Source of the DNA: Rosellinia necatrix
Taxonomy: Eukaryota > Ascomycota > Sordariomycetes > Xylariales > Xylariaceae
Reading direction: 5' to 3'
Assembly (NCBI GenBank): GCA_021209875.1
Contig: JAGYVD010000003.1
Coordinates: 4,588,001 to 4,652,000 of the forward strand
Length of the DNA: 64,000 nucleotides
A program made the position numbers and the translations under genes. Numbering within the stretch: the stretch's first letter is position 1; each line of letters begins with the position of its first letter. This document shows, piece by piece, positions 47,638 through 58,432 of this stretch. The notes under the pieces were generated by a model. It was given only the letters and a program-made list of their open reading frames with translations. It was not told the origin of the DNA and did no database searches.

Positions 47638-49291
47638 ATTGGGTTGGGACAATATCCTGTAGTAGAGGTAGGATGCTATATTCTTAATTTTGAAGTTACA
47701 AGTATCTCCTGAAAGATCTTAACTTAAACCTGTAGCTTTATTGTAAACTGGGACACATTCTAAGAAGGCGGACAACGCGGTCACTTGCGAGATTCAGGCG
47801 TTTGTATATAGGATGATTTGGGCTATGACCCTGACCCGAGTTTTCGTAAAGGGATGGCCTCCGTATCTAACCCTTGTCAGATTGATAGGCGCTCGATGTT
47901 GATAAACAAACAACACTGCCTCATTATATTACCAACCTCACCCGCCACATCAAGTATTCTAGGCATAGATAACGCTTACTGGAAGGTAGGAATTACAAGC
48001 TTGGGTGCCTATCAATTGTATCAACGAGACCAAATGTATAAAGGAGGCTTTTCCCCCACAAGTTGAAAGATGACTATGCATCTAGAACATCTCTCCTTGC
48101 TCAAAAGAATGATCTTTTTCTGGACCTATGTACTCGCTGTTTAAATTGTGATATATCACAATATCCTCAACTGTTTCTCGGTGGCTGGCGTTTGTTATAG
48201 TGGTATCATGACTTTATCACTCCGCGTCCCGATTGTCGCTACCCCGTGCGCATATTACTGCTTTAGCTACTCAATCTCTCACGAGACTTAGACGGGGAGT
48301 GAAACGATTTCAAATTTAAGTCGTCAAGAAACCAGGACCATTATTCTTCGTCCGCATAGAAGATCTCAAGGGGGTGCGGTGATATTATCCCAGAGTCGTT
48401 GACACCAGTTCCCTTATGGTGAAAACATAATCATTGCTCTTAAAATGCCCTGACCACTTCATGATATTGACAGATATTATGACACAGTAATGACGCGCCT
48501 TAAAAAGATTATTATGAAGCATGATTGATATCGGTCTAGGGGGTTTCCAATGAAATCCGGCAGCCAGTAGTGTCAGTCTATCCAAAGATACCAGCCTAGC
48601 CAGCCGTGAACCCACTGATGTTATCCGCCACGGTACATCAGAAAATTAGTTATGTGTGCAAGCATGTGGTGGTGAGAGGAGTTTCGTGGTTGGGGTTGCA
48701 CTACTTCTCATACTGGCCGTTCCGAGGAGGCCGCACCCTAGAAGACTACCATGTAGACTGCAAACGCTTCGGCCCCCCGCGAATACAATTGACTCGGCCA
48801 TGGAGATGTGAGCAAAAATATTAGTCTCCTGGACAGGGCCAAACCAGGTTGACTAGGTGTCGTAAAGCAATACGTACACTACTGGGGACATTCCACTGAG
48901 GAGCGTTCTCTCGAAATGTCCCTTGGGTGATGGTGAGTGCTTTGATATAGTAAATACCATGATATTATTTCCTGGCTTTATTCTCATAGTTGCAGCGCAT
49001 CTTAAACCGAACTAGGCTTCACAGAGTCGCCTCCGATGGAAAACTACGTAGCTTCACATTACCTTTGGTCTTCTAAAGATGAACTCTTAATTGGGCTATC
49101 TGTATGAATACGTCAAATTGGGGAGATTGGATTGGCCCAAGAAAATATATCGCGTGGACCACATGAAAGTGGCCAAGAATCGACTACCATGGAACATCTA
49201 CGAGTTGAACAATAACAACATAGCCTTATGAACCCAGATCTCTTAAGGATATGGAGATAGGTACCCGGATGATAACACTTGACGACGAATC

Positions 49292-49321
49292 ATGTTGTAG
49301 TTGTAGTTGTAGTTGTAGTTG
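49292..49321. repeat. TTGTAG hexanucleotide array
   Basis: About five units of TTGTAG/TTGCAG. The unit is not the TTAGGG telomere repeat of this class. Confidence 0.85.
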
Positions 49322-49554
49322 CAGTTATTCGATTCTATCATTACTATATCCTATATCAATACCACTTGAGTAATACTACCCACCCGACCTTGGATACACT
49401 AGATACACACACATGTCGCGTTGCTCATACAGGCCTCCGATGGATACCACTAGTTCGTAATGGAGCCTCTTCCGACATATCTCCAGACAGAATCTAATTA
49501 TATTCATGTCAGGATCTGAGGGTTTGCCCGCATTAGTACACTTATATAGTACAC

Positions 49555-49572
49555 TAGTTAACTAGTTAACTA
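49555..49572. repeat. 18-bp perfect palindrome
   Basis: TAGTTAACTAGTTAACTA reads the same on both strands, and imperfect TATATA-flanked arms extend on each side. It lies in a gene-free spacer. Confidence 0.9.
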
Positions 49573-49854
49573 TATAATTAGTGTAGTTACACGATTAATA
49601 TTGGCAAGGTTCCGACATTATGTCACCGGACGGATAGCGTACCCAGGCAAGTAACTTGACAGCTTGCACGTTATTAGCACACTACCGAGATGGTTATCGC
49701 ATGGGGACCGTTAGCATGGAAGAATCAGCCCGAGATCGTCATGAAATCATTGCATGGAGAAAACGGAAACCCGCATGCATTGAGAGTGATTACCTAGCTA
49801 ATATCATGCATTACCTAGATTGTTTACCCGCAGGCAGCAAGGTAGTTAGTTAGG

Positions 49855-49920
49855 CCTGTAGGTAGGTCTGTAGGTAGGTAGGTTTGTAGGTAGGTCTGTA
49901 GGTAGGTCTGTAGGTAAGGT
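49855..49920. repeat. TAGGTAGGTCTG minisatellite
   Basis: About five units of TAGGTAGGT(C/T)TG, each a variant of the TAGGTA word common in this window's spacers. Confidence 0.88.
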
Positions 49921-51743
49921 AACCTACCTATACCTAGCTGTAGATATCAAGACATTCGGCAATTGAATGTTGACTTAAGCCCCCAGCCTTGTGACGATCC
50001 CGAGATCCGTCCCTATCTGTGTGAACTACATACCTTAGGTAGGTAGTCAAGAACAGAATAGGATTGATGAATTGTTTGGACCACACGGCATTTCTAGAGG
50101 CTAAATTCAGAAGAAGAAAAATCAAATGCACAGGCTCGAGGCGAAAGGAAATCGGCTGGATACAGGGCCCCTTGCCCCATGCATATAGACTTATACTACG
50201 TACATACCTACAGACATACATAGTACATTGCATCTGCAGCACTGCACTGTACCTACCAGGTAGGTATCCGCAAACGAGAATAGCCAGGGTCCAGGGGATA
50301 TTCAAGGTCAATAGCCAATCAAAGCGATGCCCTTGACCACAACACACACCCCCCAACACTCCCCCCATTTTCATCTTGGTAGGTACCTAGGTAGTTACAA
50401 GGGCGCACGCTCAATGCATGTTGATTGATCTGCAAGGCGCCTTGGCTCCTACGTTTAGTGTCTACGTTACTGTGCACACTACGCTGCAAGCGCTGTGAAG
50501 ACACACCAAGGCCAACGCTAGTCACCCCCACCGGCGCACCGCTATTCTGGCCATTCCTCAAGTCGGTCAAGACTCGCATTGTTGATAGCATTAACCGAGG
50601 ATCAGAGGTACATAGATGACTCGTAAACACTACATTTCTGGCACAGGGCAAGTACCCCCCCATCTAATTGTTGGCTAAGGTACCTTGCCTAAGCCTCAAG
50701 AGCCCACGAAGTGCCAAATCCACTCAGCGGGAACTGCTCCTGCATTGCCTTGCACTAGGGCGCTACTTCTATGCCCAGGTACCTGCCACCCGTGCGACCA
50801 GGTACCTACCTCAGGTAGCACCTATCCACATGGCCCTTGACCCCCTCTTGGCCCTCCCCCGACCCTCTTCAATCCCGTGAATAGCAGCCCATGCTGGAAC
50901 TTGCAAGACGCCTAAAATTGATCCCTTTGTCACCCATCCCCGTCCGTCTCCCTCCCACTTTATGCCTCTTTCACCTACACTACTAGCGTCCACCGACGCC
51001 CTCCCCTACACCGTACCGACCTAAAAGCCGCCTATCTACCGCGGATGACCTCCAGTCATGCCATGAGACACAAGAAGCGACACTGATCCCTCGGCCGTTT
51101 CCTGGTCCTTTCTTCAAGCCTCCTCCCCTCCTCCTCCTCCAGTCCATCTCCCCCCCCTCTGTCCATCAATCTGTGACGATAGTATATACGTGCGCGATAA
51201 CTACACCGTGGCCGATAACAAAATAAGCGCTAAGTACCGACCACCTACCGGAAGATTGCCGGAGAGCCACCCTATCCGCCGACGTATTCCATCGAGCGTC
51301 TCCTCCGTAAACCGCACCCACCTGTTGACATTCCGCACACGACAACCTACGATCTAGGCTAGGTCGGGCCTACATACGACCCGTGCGACCCTTGGTTGAG
51401 AGCCAACACTAGATCGGACCCCTAGGAGCCGCTACCAGCACCCATCCATCACCTTGAAGTTGGTTGCACTCCGGCGGTCAAACCCCCGTGGAGCCAACCA
51501 GGACCCTTCGCCTTTCCTGCCTCGGCCATTTCAGTCCTACTGTCACCTGAAACTACATTCCAGCAATCCCGTGGCGACAGCACCACAACCAAGGCGTGCC
51601 GCTTTTGCCCTAATCAACCCGCAGCTCGCGCTCTCTCCACCGAGATATCCCTATTCACCTAATCATCATCTACACGGCAGTGCTGCCGCTTCACGCCGCT
51701 ATCGACGACAATACCTCTAACTAAGTCATTCGTCCGAGCCGTC

Positions 51744-52688
51744 ATGGAGCCTGTCCCCGAGACTGAACGAATGGAGGAATTCCGTTCTTCTCCTCTACCA
51801 ACCCTACGCCTAGTATCGACCGACTTAGATAATAGTCGAAAGCCTCCTACCATCCGCCGGTCGACTGAACCACCCTCACCAAGTTCTCCGGTATTCTCTG
51901 CCTCGGCGTCGTTTCAGTATAAGCCGAGAACAGCGTCCCCTCTCTCGGGCCTGCATACCCGTTCCAAGTCGACCGCCAGTCTCACACCTCTCTCGATGGG
52001 CCGCACTCGGTCCATGCCCGGCGTCGACGGCGCAGGAAGGATCCTCTACCCACCGCAGCTTCGTCCAGCTAGCCCGTCTGGGTCCCCGAGCAGATACCGC
52101 GTGCCTCGAAAGCCCGTGGACGAAGTGTATCCTCCGCCCTCGCCAGTTCGATCTTCAGTACTAGACAACGATAGGCAACAGGCTGACCGAAGCAGCTCTC
52201 CAACTCCGAGTCTTTCGTCCTCCAGTACTATTCCGTCATACAAACGGGCATCTTCTCCCTTCCGCCATGGCGCCTACCCATTGCCAATTACGAATTTTGC
52301 CTTCCCAGGTCCTGTTTCTTTTGGGACGGCTTCTCCGTCTTTTAGGTCGGAGGGCTCGGCTACTGGATATAGTTTCTCATATTACCCATCTTCCGTTCCA
52401 TCGACTCCGAGTTCGATGCGATCAAGAAGCCCGAGTATCTCCAGTCTTGAGACAATACCAGATACCCCGGATGCCGAAGAGGCGGCCGTGGAGGCCGAGA
52501 GGATCGCCCAACTGAAGGCCGCTGCCGACGCTGTAGATGGCGGGGACAACAAAGGTCGGACCAGCTTAGATGTCCCTATTCGAGGCAGGACGTTAGGTAT
52601 CGGATCAAGAGACAAGCGGAAGCGCTGGAGTGTCTGTGGGGCCGAGAGGCGGGGCGACCTCGACCTAGAAACGATCTGGGAAGATTGA
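51744..52688 (+). CDS. Basic proline/serine-rich protein, conserved in filamentous ascomycetes, function unknown
   Basis: A single-exon frame of 314 residues from ATG 51744. Most of it is disordered: many SP/TP dipeptides (possible kinase sites), RTASPLSGLHTRSKS, SRSPSISSLETIPD and PPPSPVRSS. A short helix (AEEAAVEAERIAQLKAAADA) precedes a compact C-terminal block, GSRDKRKRWSVCGAERRGDL ending DLETIWED. That final block looks like the conserved signature and could be a binding motif. It has no signal peptide or membrane segment, so it is probably cytosolic. The long C/T-rich leader upstream is typical of regulated fungal genes. I give no name. Confidence 0.8.
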   Translation: MEPVPETERMEEFRSSPLPTLRLVSTDLDNSRKPPTIRRSTEPPSPSSPVFSASASFQYKPRTASPLSGLHTRSKSTASLTPLSMGRTRSMPGVDGAGRILYPPQLRPASPSGSPSRYRVPRKPVDEVYPPPSPVRSSVLDNDRQQADRSSSPTPSLSSSSTIPSYKRASSPFRHGAYPLPITNFAFPGPVSFGTASPSFRSEGSATGYSFSYYPSSVPSTPSSMRSRSPSISSLETIPDTPDAEEAAVEAERIAQLKAAADAVDGGDNKGRTSLDVPIRGRTLGIGSRDKRKRWSVCGAERRGDLDLETIWED

Positions 52689-53218
52689 AGATTAGATTGT
52701 CAGGTTTGATATTTTGTGGTGGGAAAGTTGGTTCAGTGGCAAATACCACTAGTCCCGGTCTGGTCACTAGGAGCATATTCGGGGCCTCTGGTAGAAGCAT
52801 TCAGGCGTTTGTTCAGTGTTGCTTTGATACCCTGTTGCAATTGCATTTCATGAGAAGGCGAGCAAATAAGAATAGTACGGTTGTTCGCCATCACCTCGTG
52901 TAGAATATCGAATCAAAGAGTCAATCACCGAATTCATTGATCAATCATATATATAGTTTGACGCTCAACACTGCGCACGAATCGATTCGTAACCAATGTG
53001 TTGTTAATTGTTATTTCCCGTACATACAAACGGCACAATTAGCTGTCTTCGGTGACATCCAGGTTGCGCGGACCTCGGGGCTCGGCTACGTCCCAAAACA
53101 CCTATTGTAATTTTTTTTTTTTTACACCTGATTCAACTATAGGTCTCTTTTAGAGTCGCCTATCCGTGCTCAAGCGACATATCAGAACATGATCCCGCAA
53201 AACCACTCTAACCCCCTG
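52689..53218. other. Convergent 3' spacer
   Basis: About 530 bp between two convergent stop codons, AT-rich, with a T-run near 53110-53122. No gene supported. Confidence 0.5.
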
Positions 53219-54487
53219 TCAATCAAATGGTATACGTCGTAGCTCACCAGCGCCTGTCTTTTTTGCCGCCTGTGCAGCCGCGATCGCGCTGGGTACCTTG
53301 ATCCCACAGCAATCCCCCCAGCTGTTCAGGTGATGCGCGTGCCTGACGCCGTCTTGCTCGACCATGATGATGTCCCCCTCCAGGTCTTCCTCCTCCTGCG
53401 CGAGGCCAGGGTCGGCCGCGGCGCTCATGCCCTCGGCGGCCGGGACCAGGGAGCCGAAGAGGAAGTGCTGCATGACGGGCAGCTTGCGCAGGACCTCGGC
53501 GACGAACATGCGCTTCATGCCGGCCTCGATCTTGGGCCAGTTCTTGGCGGAGGAGATGTCGTCGAGCATCGGGCTGTGCCACCGGAGGCCCTTGACCGTC
53601 TTGGTGCCGTTGACGAAGTCGACCTGGCCGAGGTACATGAAGTCGCGCCCGAACTCCTCGATCGTCAGCTGCTGGTGGATGGCGAGGGGCGTGATGAACG
53701 GGTGGTGCAGCAGCTGGCTGGCGCCGAACAGGAACGGCAGGAACTGGTAGTCGTCCAGGCCCCAGACGCCGTGCGAGCCGGCCGGCTCGAGGTAGTACGT
53801 CGACTGGACCGCGCGCATGAGGTCCAGGTAGCGCGCGAACACGCGCAGGACCAGAGGTCGGAAGTCGGACCGGTCGACGATCCGCAGCTGGTACAGGCAC
53901 AGGACCCAGATCATGAAGTTGAGCTCGTGGCCGGAGCCGTAGTCTATCCGACTGCGGTTGCCGAAGGACTGGTTGAGGTACGTCTCGGCCTCGGCGATGG
54001 CGGCGTCCGACGCCAGCCCGAGCCGCCGGTGCCACCCGGGGCTGGCGGCTCTCACCTTGTCGAGGAAGTCGCGGAAGATTTTGTTTCCGAACCGGGACCC
54101 CCCGGCCTCCTCCGGTGGCGTCTCCTGGACCAGCGCTTCGGCCTGATTGAGAATACCAAGGATGGTCTTAACGGCGGCACTGCAGTCCTCATCTTTGACG
54201 TCTGAGATGGGCGTGTCGACGACCGAGTCTGAAAGGCCAAATACGAAAGCGGTGATTAGGTTGAATGTTGGTGATGAGAGGAATAGTTCGTGATCTTTGG
54301 TGGATAAGATGCGCCGGCTGGGGACCTGGAACGACAATGTAGACGTGTCTGGGGGTGGAGGTAGAGATGGAGTCTCTGGAAGTGGTATCCTATTTTCGGC
54401 TGTTTGCCGTCTTCGTCTTGGCTCCAGCCTCGGTATTTTGTCCCTCAGGTTCGGGATCAACGGCGCTTGTTGGTGCGTAGCCGCCAT
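53219..54487 (-). CDS. RRD2: Serine/threonine-protein phosphatase 2A activator (PTPA, peptidyl-prolyl isomerase)
   Basis: A single-exon frame of 422 residues. Signature segments of the PTPA family are FGNRSRIDYGSGHELNFMIW, SHGVWGLDDYQFLPFLFGAS, FVNGTKTVKGLRWHSPMLDD and GMKRMFVAEVLRKLPVMQHF followed by LFGSLVP. PTPA binds the PP2A catalytic subunit, loads its active-site metals and has prolyl-isomerase activity. The N-terminal 60 residues are a Pro/Arg-rich extension. The C-terminal tail after LFGSLVP (acidic, then HHLNSWGDCCGIKVPSAIAA) is typical of fungal members. I assign the RRD2 type over RRD1 by length and C-terminus, with moderate certainty. It is divergent from the RRP46 gene across about 580 bp. 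Confidence 0.93.
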   Translation of the reverse strand: MAATHQQAPLIPNLRDKIPRLEPRRRRQTAENRIPLPETPSLPPPPDTSTLSFQVPSRRILSTKDHELFLSSPTFNLITAFVFGLSDSVVDTPISDVKDEDCSAAVKTILGILNQAEALVQETPPEEAGGSRFGNKIFRDFLDKVRAASPGWHRRLGLASDAAIAEAETYLNQSFGNRSRIDYGSGHELNFMIWVLCLYQLRIVDRSDFRPLVLRVFARYLDLMRAVQSTYYLEPAGSHGVWGLDDYQFLPFLFGASQLLHHPFITPLAIHQQLTIEEFGRDFMYLGQVDFVNGTKTVKGLRWHSPMLDDISSAKNWPKIEAGMKRMFVAEVLRKLPVMQHFLFGSLVPAAEGMSAAADPGLAQEEEDLEGDIIMVEQDGVRHAHHLNSWGDCCGIKVPSAIAAAQAAKKTGAGELRRIPFD

Positions 54488-55066
54488 TGTCTTGACTAAG
54501 CAGCCCCCGGTATCTTCACAGAGTAGAAGGCGTGGGTGTAATTTAATATTGACCGAATGTTACCGGAAGGTGTGTCCTAGTAAGCTGGGCAATGGAAGAA
54601 AGTGGAAAAAAAAGAAAAGAAAAAAAAAGAAATCGCATTTACGTATGGAATTATAAATACTATCCAGGTAGGAAGCAGTAGACGTTGGAGTCGGATGGAC
54701 CGTCGATTGAGGCTCTAGGCGTACATACTCTAAAGTCATACCCTCTCCAATGCCTTCCAACCACAACCCCTCAATTGACAGCGGGCATGTGGGTCTTACG
54801 TTAGTGGGATGCAGCTGGCCCGCCCAATAAAACTACAAGTAGTGTAACTACCTAGCAGAAGTAGGCACGGGGTACCCCCAGACGCTATTGCACTACCGTA
54901 GTCTACCTACACTAGGAACTTGGGAATAAATCTACCTAATTACCAGGTTATCCAGGTTGGGTGTGGGAGCCCGTACCCAACTTGAAATTTCTACTTTCGG
55001 AATTAGAGCACTCGCCACCAAAATCATTTCTCTCGCCCCAAATAGATCCCTCGCGAAATACGAAAC
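54488..55066. promoter_or_regulatory. Shared divergent intergenic region between PTPA and RRP46
   Basis: 579 bp between two start codons on opposite strands, so both promoters must lie here. It contains an A-rich GAAAAAAAAGAAA stretch (54600-54632) nearer PTPA and TACCTA/TAGTTACC words (54838-54950) nearer RRP46. No TATA box was assigned. Confidence 0.6.
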
Positions 55067-55961
55067 ATGGCGGTCACGACTGAGCCGGAGGCGCTGCTGT
55101 CGCATCTTCACAAGGCGGATGGCTCTGCGACCTATTCGTACGCGGGATACACCGTTATCGGTGCAGTGAACGGGCCGATCGAGGCACAGAAGCGAGACGA
55201 GCTCCCGGAGGAGGCTATCATAGATGTAGTCGTACGACCAGCCGCTGGCGTAGGAGGTATGCGAAACATATTTACCTCGTCTTATGGTCTGATGATGGTC
55301 TGACTTGCTTCCCTCGCTGCATAGGTACACGGGAGCGTCATCTGGAGTCTTTAATACAGTCGACCCTTCGGCAAATAGTTCTCGTCAACAACTTCCCGCG
55401 GTCTCTAATCCAGATCATACTACAAATCACCGTCATCCCAGAGAATGAATACCTCAACGGGAAGATTGTGCAAGCTAATGTGGTATGTGCCTCTTTTTGT
55501 CCAATAGCCCGGACGAGGTGAAAATGCTGACTATGTTCCCATTGCTCAAGAACCTCCCTGTTTTACCAGCCCTCCTACAGGCGGCTATCCTATCATTACT
55601 CTCGGCTTCCGTCCCGATGACGGCCACTCTTACGTCGACCTCCCTTGCTGTCGGCTCCAAGGAGGGCCAGCGACAGGTCATCGCCAACCCAACCGCGCGA
55701 CAAATCGAGCAGTCACAGTCCTTTCACGTCCTGGCCTTTACCTCCCAAAACGATTTAATACTCGCGGAGAGCGAGGGCGCTTTCACAATGATGGAATGGG
55801 ATAATGTTTACGAGGCGGCCCGAAACCAATGCTGCACGACGACAAACGCTGACGAGACAGACACACTGATGAAAGAAGGAATATCCACCGAGGTTGACTT
55901 AAAGCGCTTCATTCGGTCTACCGTCGAAGAAAAGACTGCCTCAGACCTGTATTGGAAATGA
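55067..55961 (+). CDS. RRP46: Exosome complex component RRP46 (RNase PH-like)
   Basis: Three exons (55067-55256, 55325-55482, 55551-55961) sum to 759 nt, 252 residues. Landmarks are the RNase PH opening DGSATYSYAGYTVIGAVNGP, the conserved TRERHLESLIQSTLRQIVLV block, and PALLQAAILSLLSASVPMTA in the second half. It is a catalytically inactive ring subunit of the nuclear and cytoplasmic exosome, which degrades and trims RNA 3' to 5'. The acceptor of exon 3 (GCTCAAG before AACCTCC) keeps the frame and the expected sequence, although it is an AAG. The C-terminal 60 residues are an acidic fungal extension (DETDTLMKEGISTEVDLKRF). Confidence 0.9.
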
Positions 55962-58432
55962 GCAGGGTGCTTTGCTACCAGGCAGTTCATACCCGTCCGA
56001 AGTGGTCTGAGATACCCACTATCCAATACCCTGTGGTTATGCAACCCCTTTTTTCAAAACCAAACAGCGTCAGCTTCTACGCGATCTTTTCCCAAGGCAG
56101 GCCGCGACTAGGATATACACGGTGAGCTACTAATCGATGGTTATATCGTTAGCTTCCGTATATGGCCCTCGGAGGCATCCATGATCGATATTAGCAGTCT
56201 CCTCGGCGGACGTCAATAATTAGTCCCAAATGTGCTTTTCGACGCTTGTTGACACCACGATCCCGCCCTACCGTGCAGTGGATCCGTCGTTAGGCTATTA
56301 TTAATAATATTGAAGTTGCCGGTTTGCCGTTGTGAATAGGCGGTGTTTCATCCAGCCTTTCTACAATGCGCGACAGGCCATTCAAGTGGAGGCAGAATCT
56401 ATCGTTGCTCAAGCCACTATTATGCAAGGACGATATCTAAAAGCTACTAGAAAGAGCACACACAAGACCGTCCCCTAGAGCTCCATACGCGATACCGAGA
56501 ATTAGCTCAACGCGACTATCCAGCTGTGTAGCGATCCAATCAGACAGCACCCCCGTGGAGCGGCTACTCATCACAAACGATTCGTCTGATCAAATTATTT
56601 AATTCGTACTGCGACAATCTCTAAAGTATGATCGTCGCTAGGCTCATTGTTTTTCGGCGACATCACAGGTCCCTGATCTATTGACATTGATGGTAACACA
56701 GGGGCCTTTATGCTGCTTACTAGTCTGAAGCTGAAAATAATACTAGCCCAACAGCTCTATGTTGGCTATCACGTGAAAGTTTTGATTCTCCGTGGATGCT
56801 TGGTCTACAGTCCTCGGAGACCCAGACACGACGACATTGCGGCCATGATTTTTCGCCGCACGCTCTTCGCACCGAAGAATGCCCTGAATTTCAGAAGCGA
56901 GCGCTGAGACACACAGGCTTCCCCTGTCCGGCGTTTCTTGCCTCTAGACCCCTGCGTAGGATGAGACTTGGAACGCGAGGAAACGCTTGACCTGAGAAGA
57001 GGAAATATGGGGAAGGAAAGTGGGAGCTACGTACTACCTATGGTGGGTCAAACTACGGCCTTAATACTCGCGTTATCAGACTCAATTATCTATTTGCGGA
57101 TCCTTAGCGACATCCTGAGTTTTGAGGAGTGAGCTCATCGTCTCGAAGCCTTTGGGGTTGTGAATATCGCCCCCACCATTCTGTTACTTTGTAATCCCAA
57201 CACGGGCTGCACTGCTCCTCAGCCGTGGGATTTTTACTTTGGGTTTAAAAGCTAAGAAGGCCTTTTGATGAGATGTTGCATTTCCAGCCTTTTTCTTCAG
57301 GTCTCTCTCTCGTCCTGTCTTCGTAGACCCAATTCCCATTCTTTCTCTGCCCCCCTTTTCCCCCAGGCCGTTGCTTCAATCAGTAAGGCGAAACCGAACT
57401 CTATCCTATTCTTTTATACTTTATATTGCCCACTAAATCGCTCGCCATATTCTTTCAGTCTCTTCCATTTACGTATCTTTCCTAATTCACCCTGTCGTCT
57501 GTTACGGAACACGAGCCGCTGGCGAGCGCGAAACCTAGCTTCGACATATTAGAACTAACGCCTGTCTCTGTGAGATGCCGTTTCAATAATACTCCGCCAC
57601 TCAAGTACTCACGAACCGAACCTACCTTTCTTTGCCTCGACTGCTTAGATCATAAAACGATCCCGACATATAATTCTGGCGTCATAGTGATATAGCTGCA
57701 CGTCTTTACACGCAACAATCCAGCACCAATTGATTGATCTTATACCGCTGTTCTTAATACCGATCTTTGAGCCATCTCCCACCTCAAACCGTGTCGATCC
57801 TGCACCATCTGCAGGCCATATAACACACAGGGCATTGCAACGAACAAGATCCAATCAAACCGTAGCACCAACGTAAGGGAGATTCAGCCACAGCGTCAAT
57901 AATACCCAGCCGGTTTTGTGAGTCTGCATCTCCCTGTCTCTGTCAGACTGACTTTGGCTGACGAGATGTTATGTGTTTAGGAAAATCCCTGAGCAGCGCA
58001 TCAGCTGGGCTCCAGAATATCGGATCGGGACAGCTGAAGTTGTCACCATCCCCCCCTCGAGCTGAACCACGGTACTGCGCCAGCTGAGCTGCGGAGTAGC
58101 ATATCATTATCGGTAGTTGGTGCGTATGAGGAAGTGCTGCATCATTTGGTACGCGACCCCCGCTGGTATCTGCAGTCTACCGTACCTAGGACACGCGCAT
58201 GTGCTCCGCGCATTTGCATCAATACCAGACGCTAACTAAGCCTGGGGCTATTATAGGAACGCGATTAACGGCTGTTGGTTCCGGCAAACAACTAAAACGA
58301 CTAACCTCAAGAGTGCGGGCACTTCTCTTACGGGCTAGTTAATTGGCCCACCTGTCTTGTGCTCCTGTCTGCCTTCGGCTTTACCACTCGAATTCCCCAC
58401 TAATTTCGATACACGGGGTTCTCTATTCTCCA
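55962..58432. other. Intergenic region (2.5 kb)
   Basis: Between RRP46 and NAD kinase, same strand. No frame has convincing composition; those at 56710-56990 and 57265-57552 were considered and dropped. The stretch from about 57250 to 57640 is C/T-rich and may be part of a long NAD kinase leader or an upstream non-coding exon. Confidence 0.45.

Larger units (their letters stand above)
47638..51743. other. Gene-poor spacer (4.1 kb)
   Basis: No convincing gene. Frames at 47818-48066, 48385-48824, 49279-49497, 49934-50374 and 50319-50663 are short, overlap on both strands, or are built from repeats. It contains a TTGTAG array (49292-49321), an 18-bp perfect palindrome (49555-49572), a TAGGTAGGTCTG minisatellite (49855-49920) and TACCTA words (50030-50420). 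From about 50950 to 51740 it is C/T-rich, probably the long leader of the next gene. Confidence 0.5.

Noticed and set aside
49292..49321. TTGTAG repeat considered as a telomere-like sequence
   Set aside because: The unit is not TTAGGG/CCCTAA and the array is only about five copies, internal to the window.
53330..54205. 291-codon plus-strand frame opposite PTPA
   Set aside because: Antisense shadow of a strongly conserved GC-rich gene.
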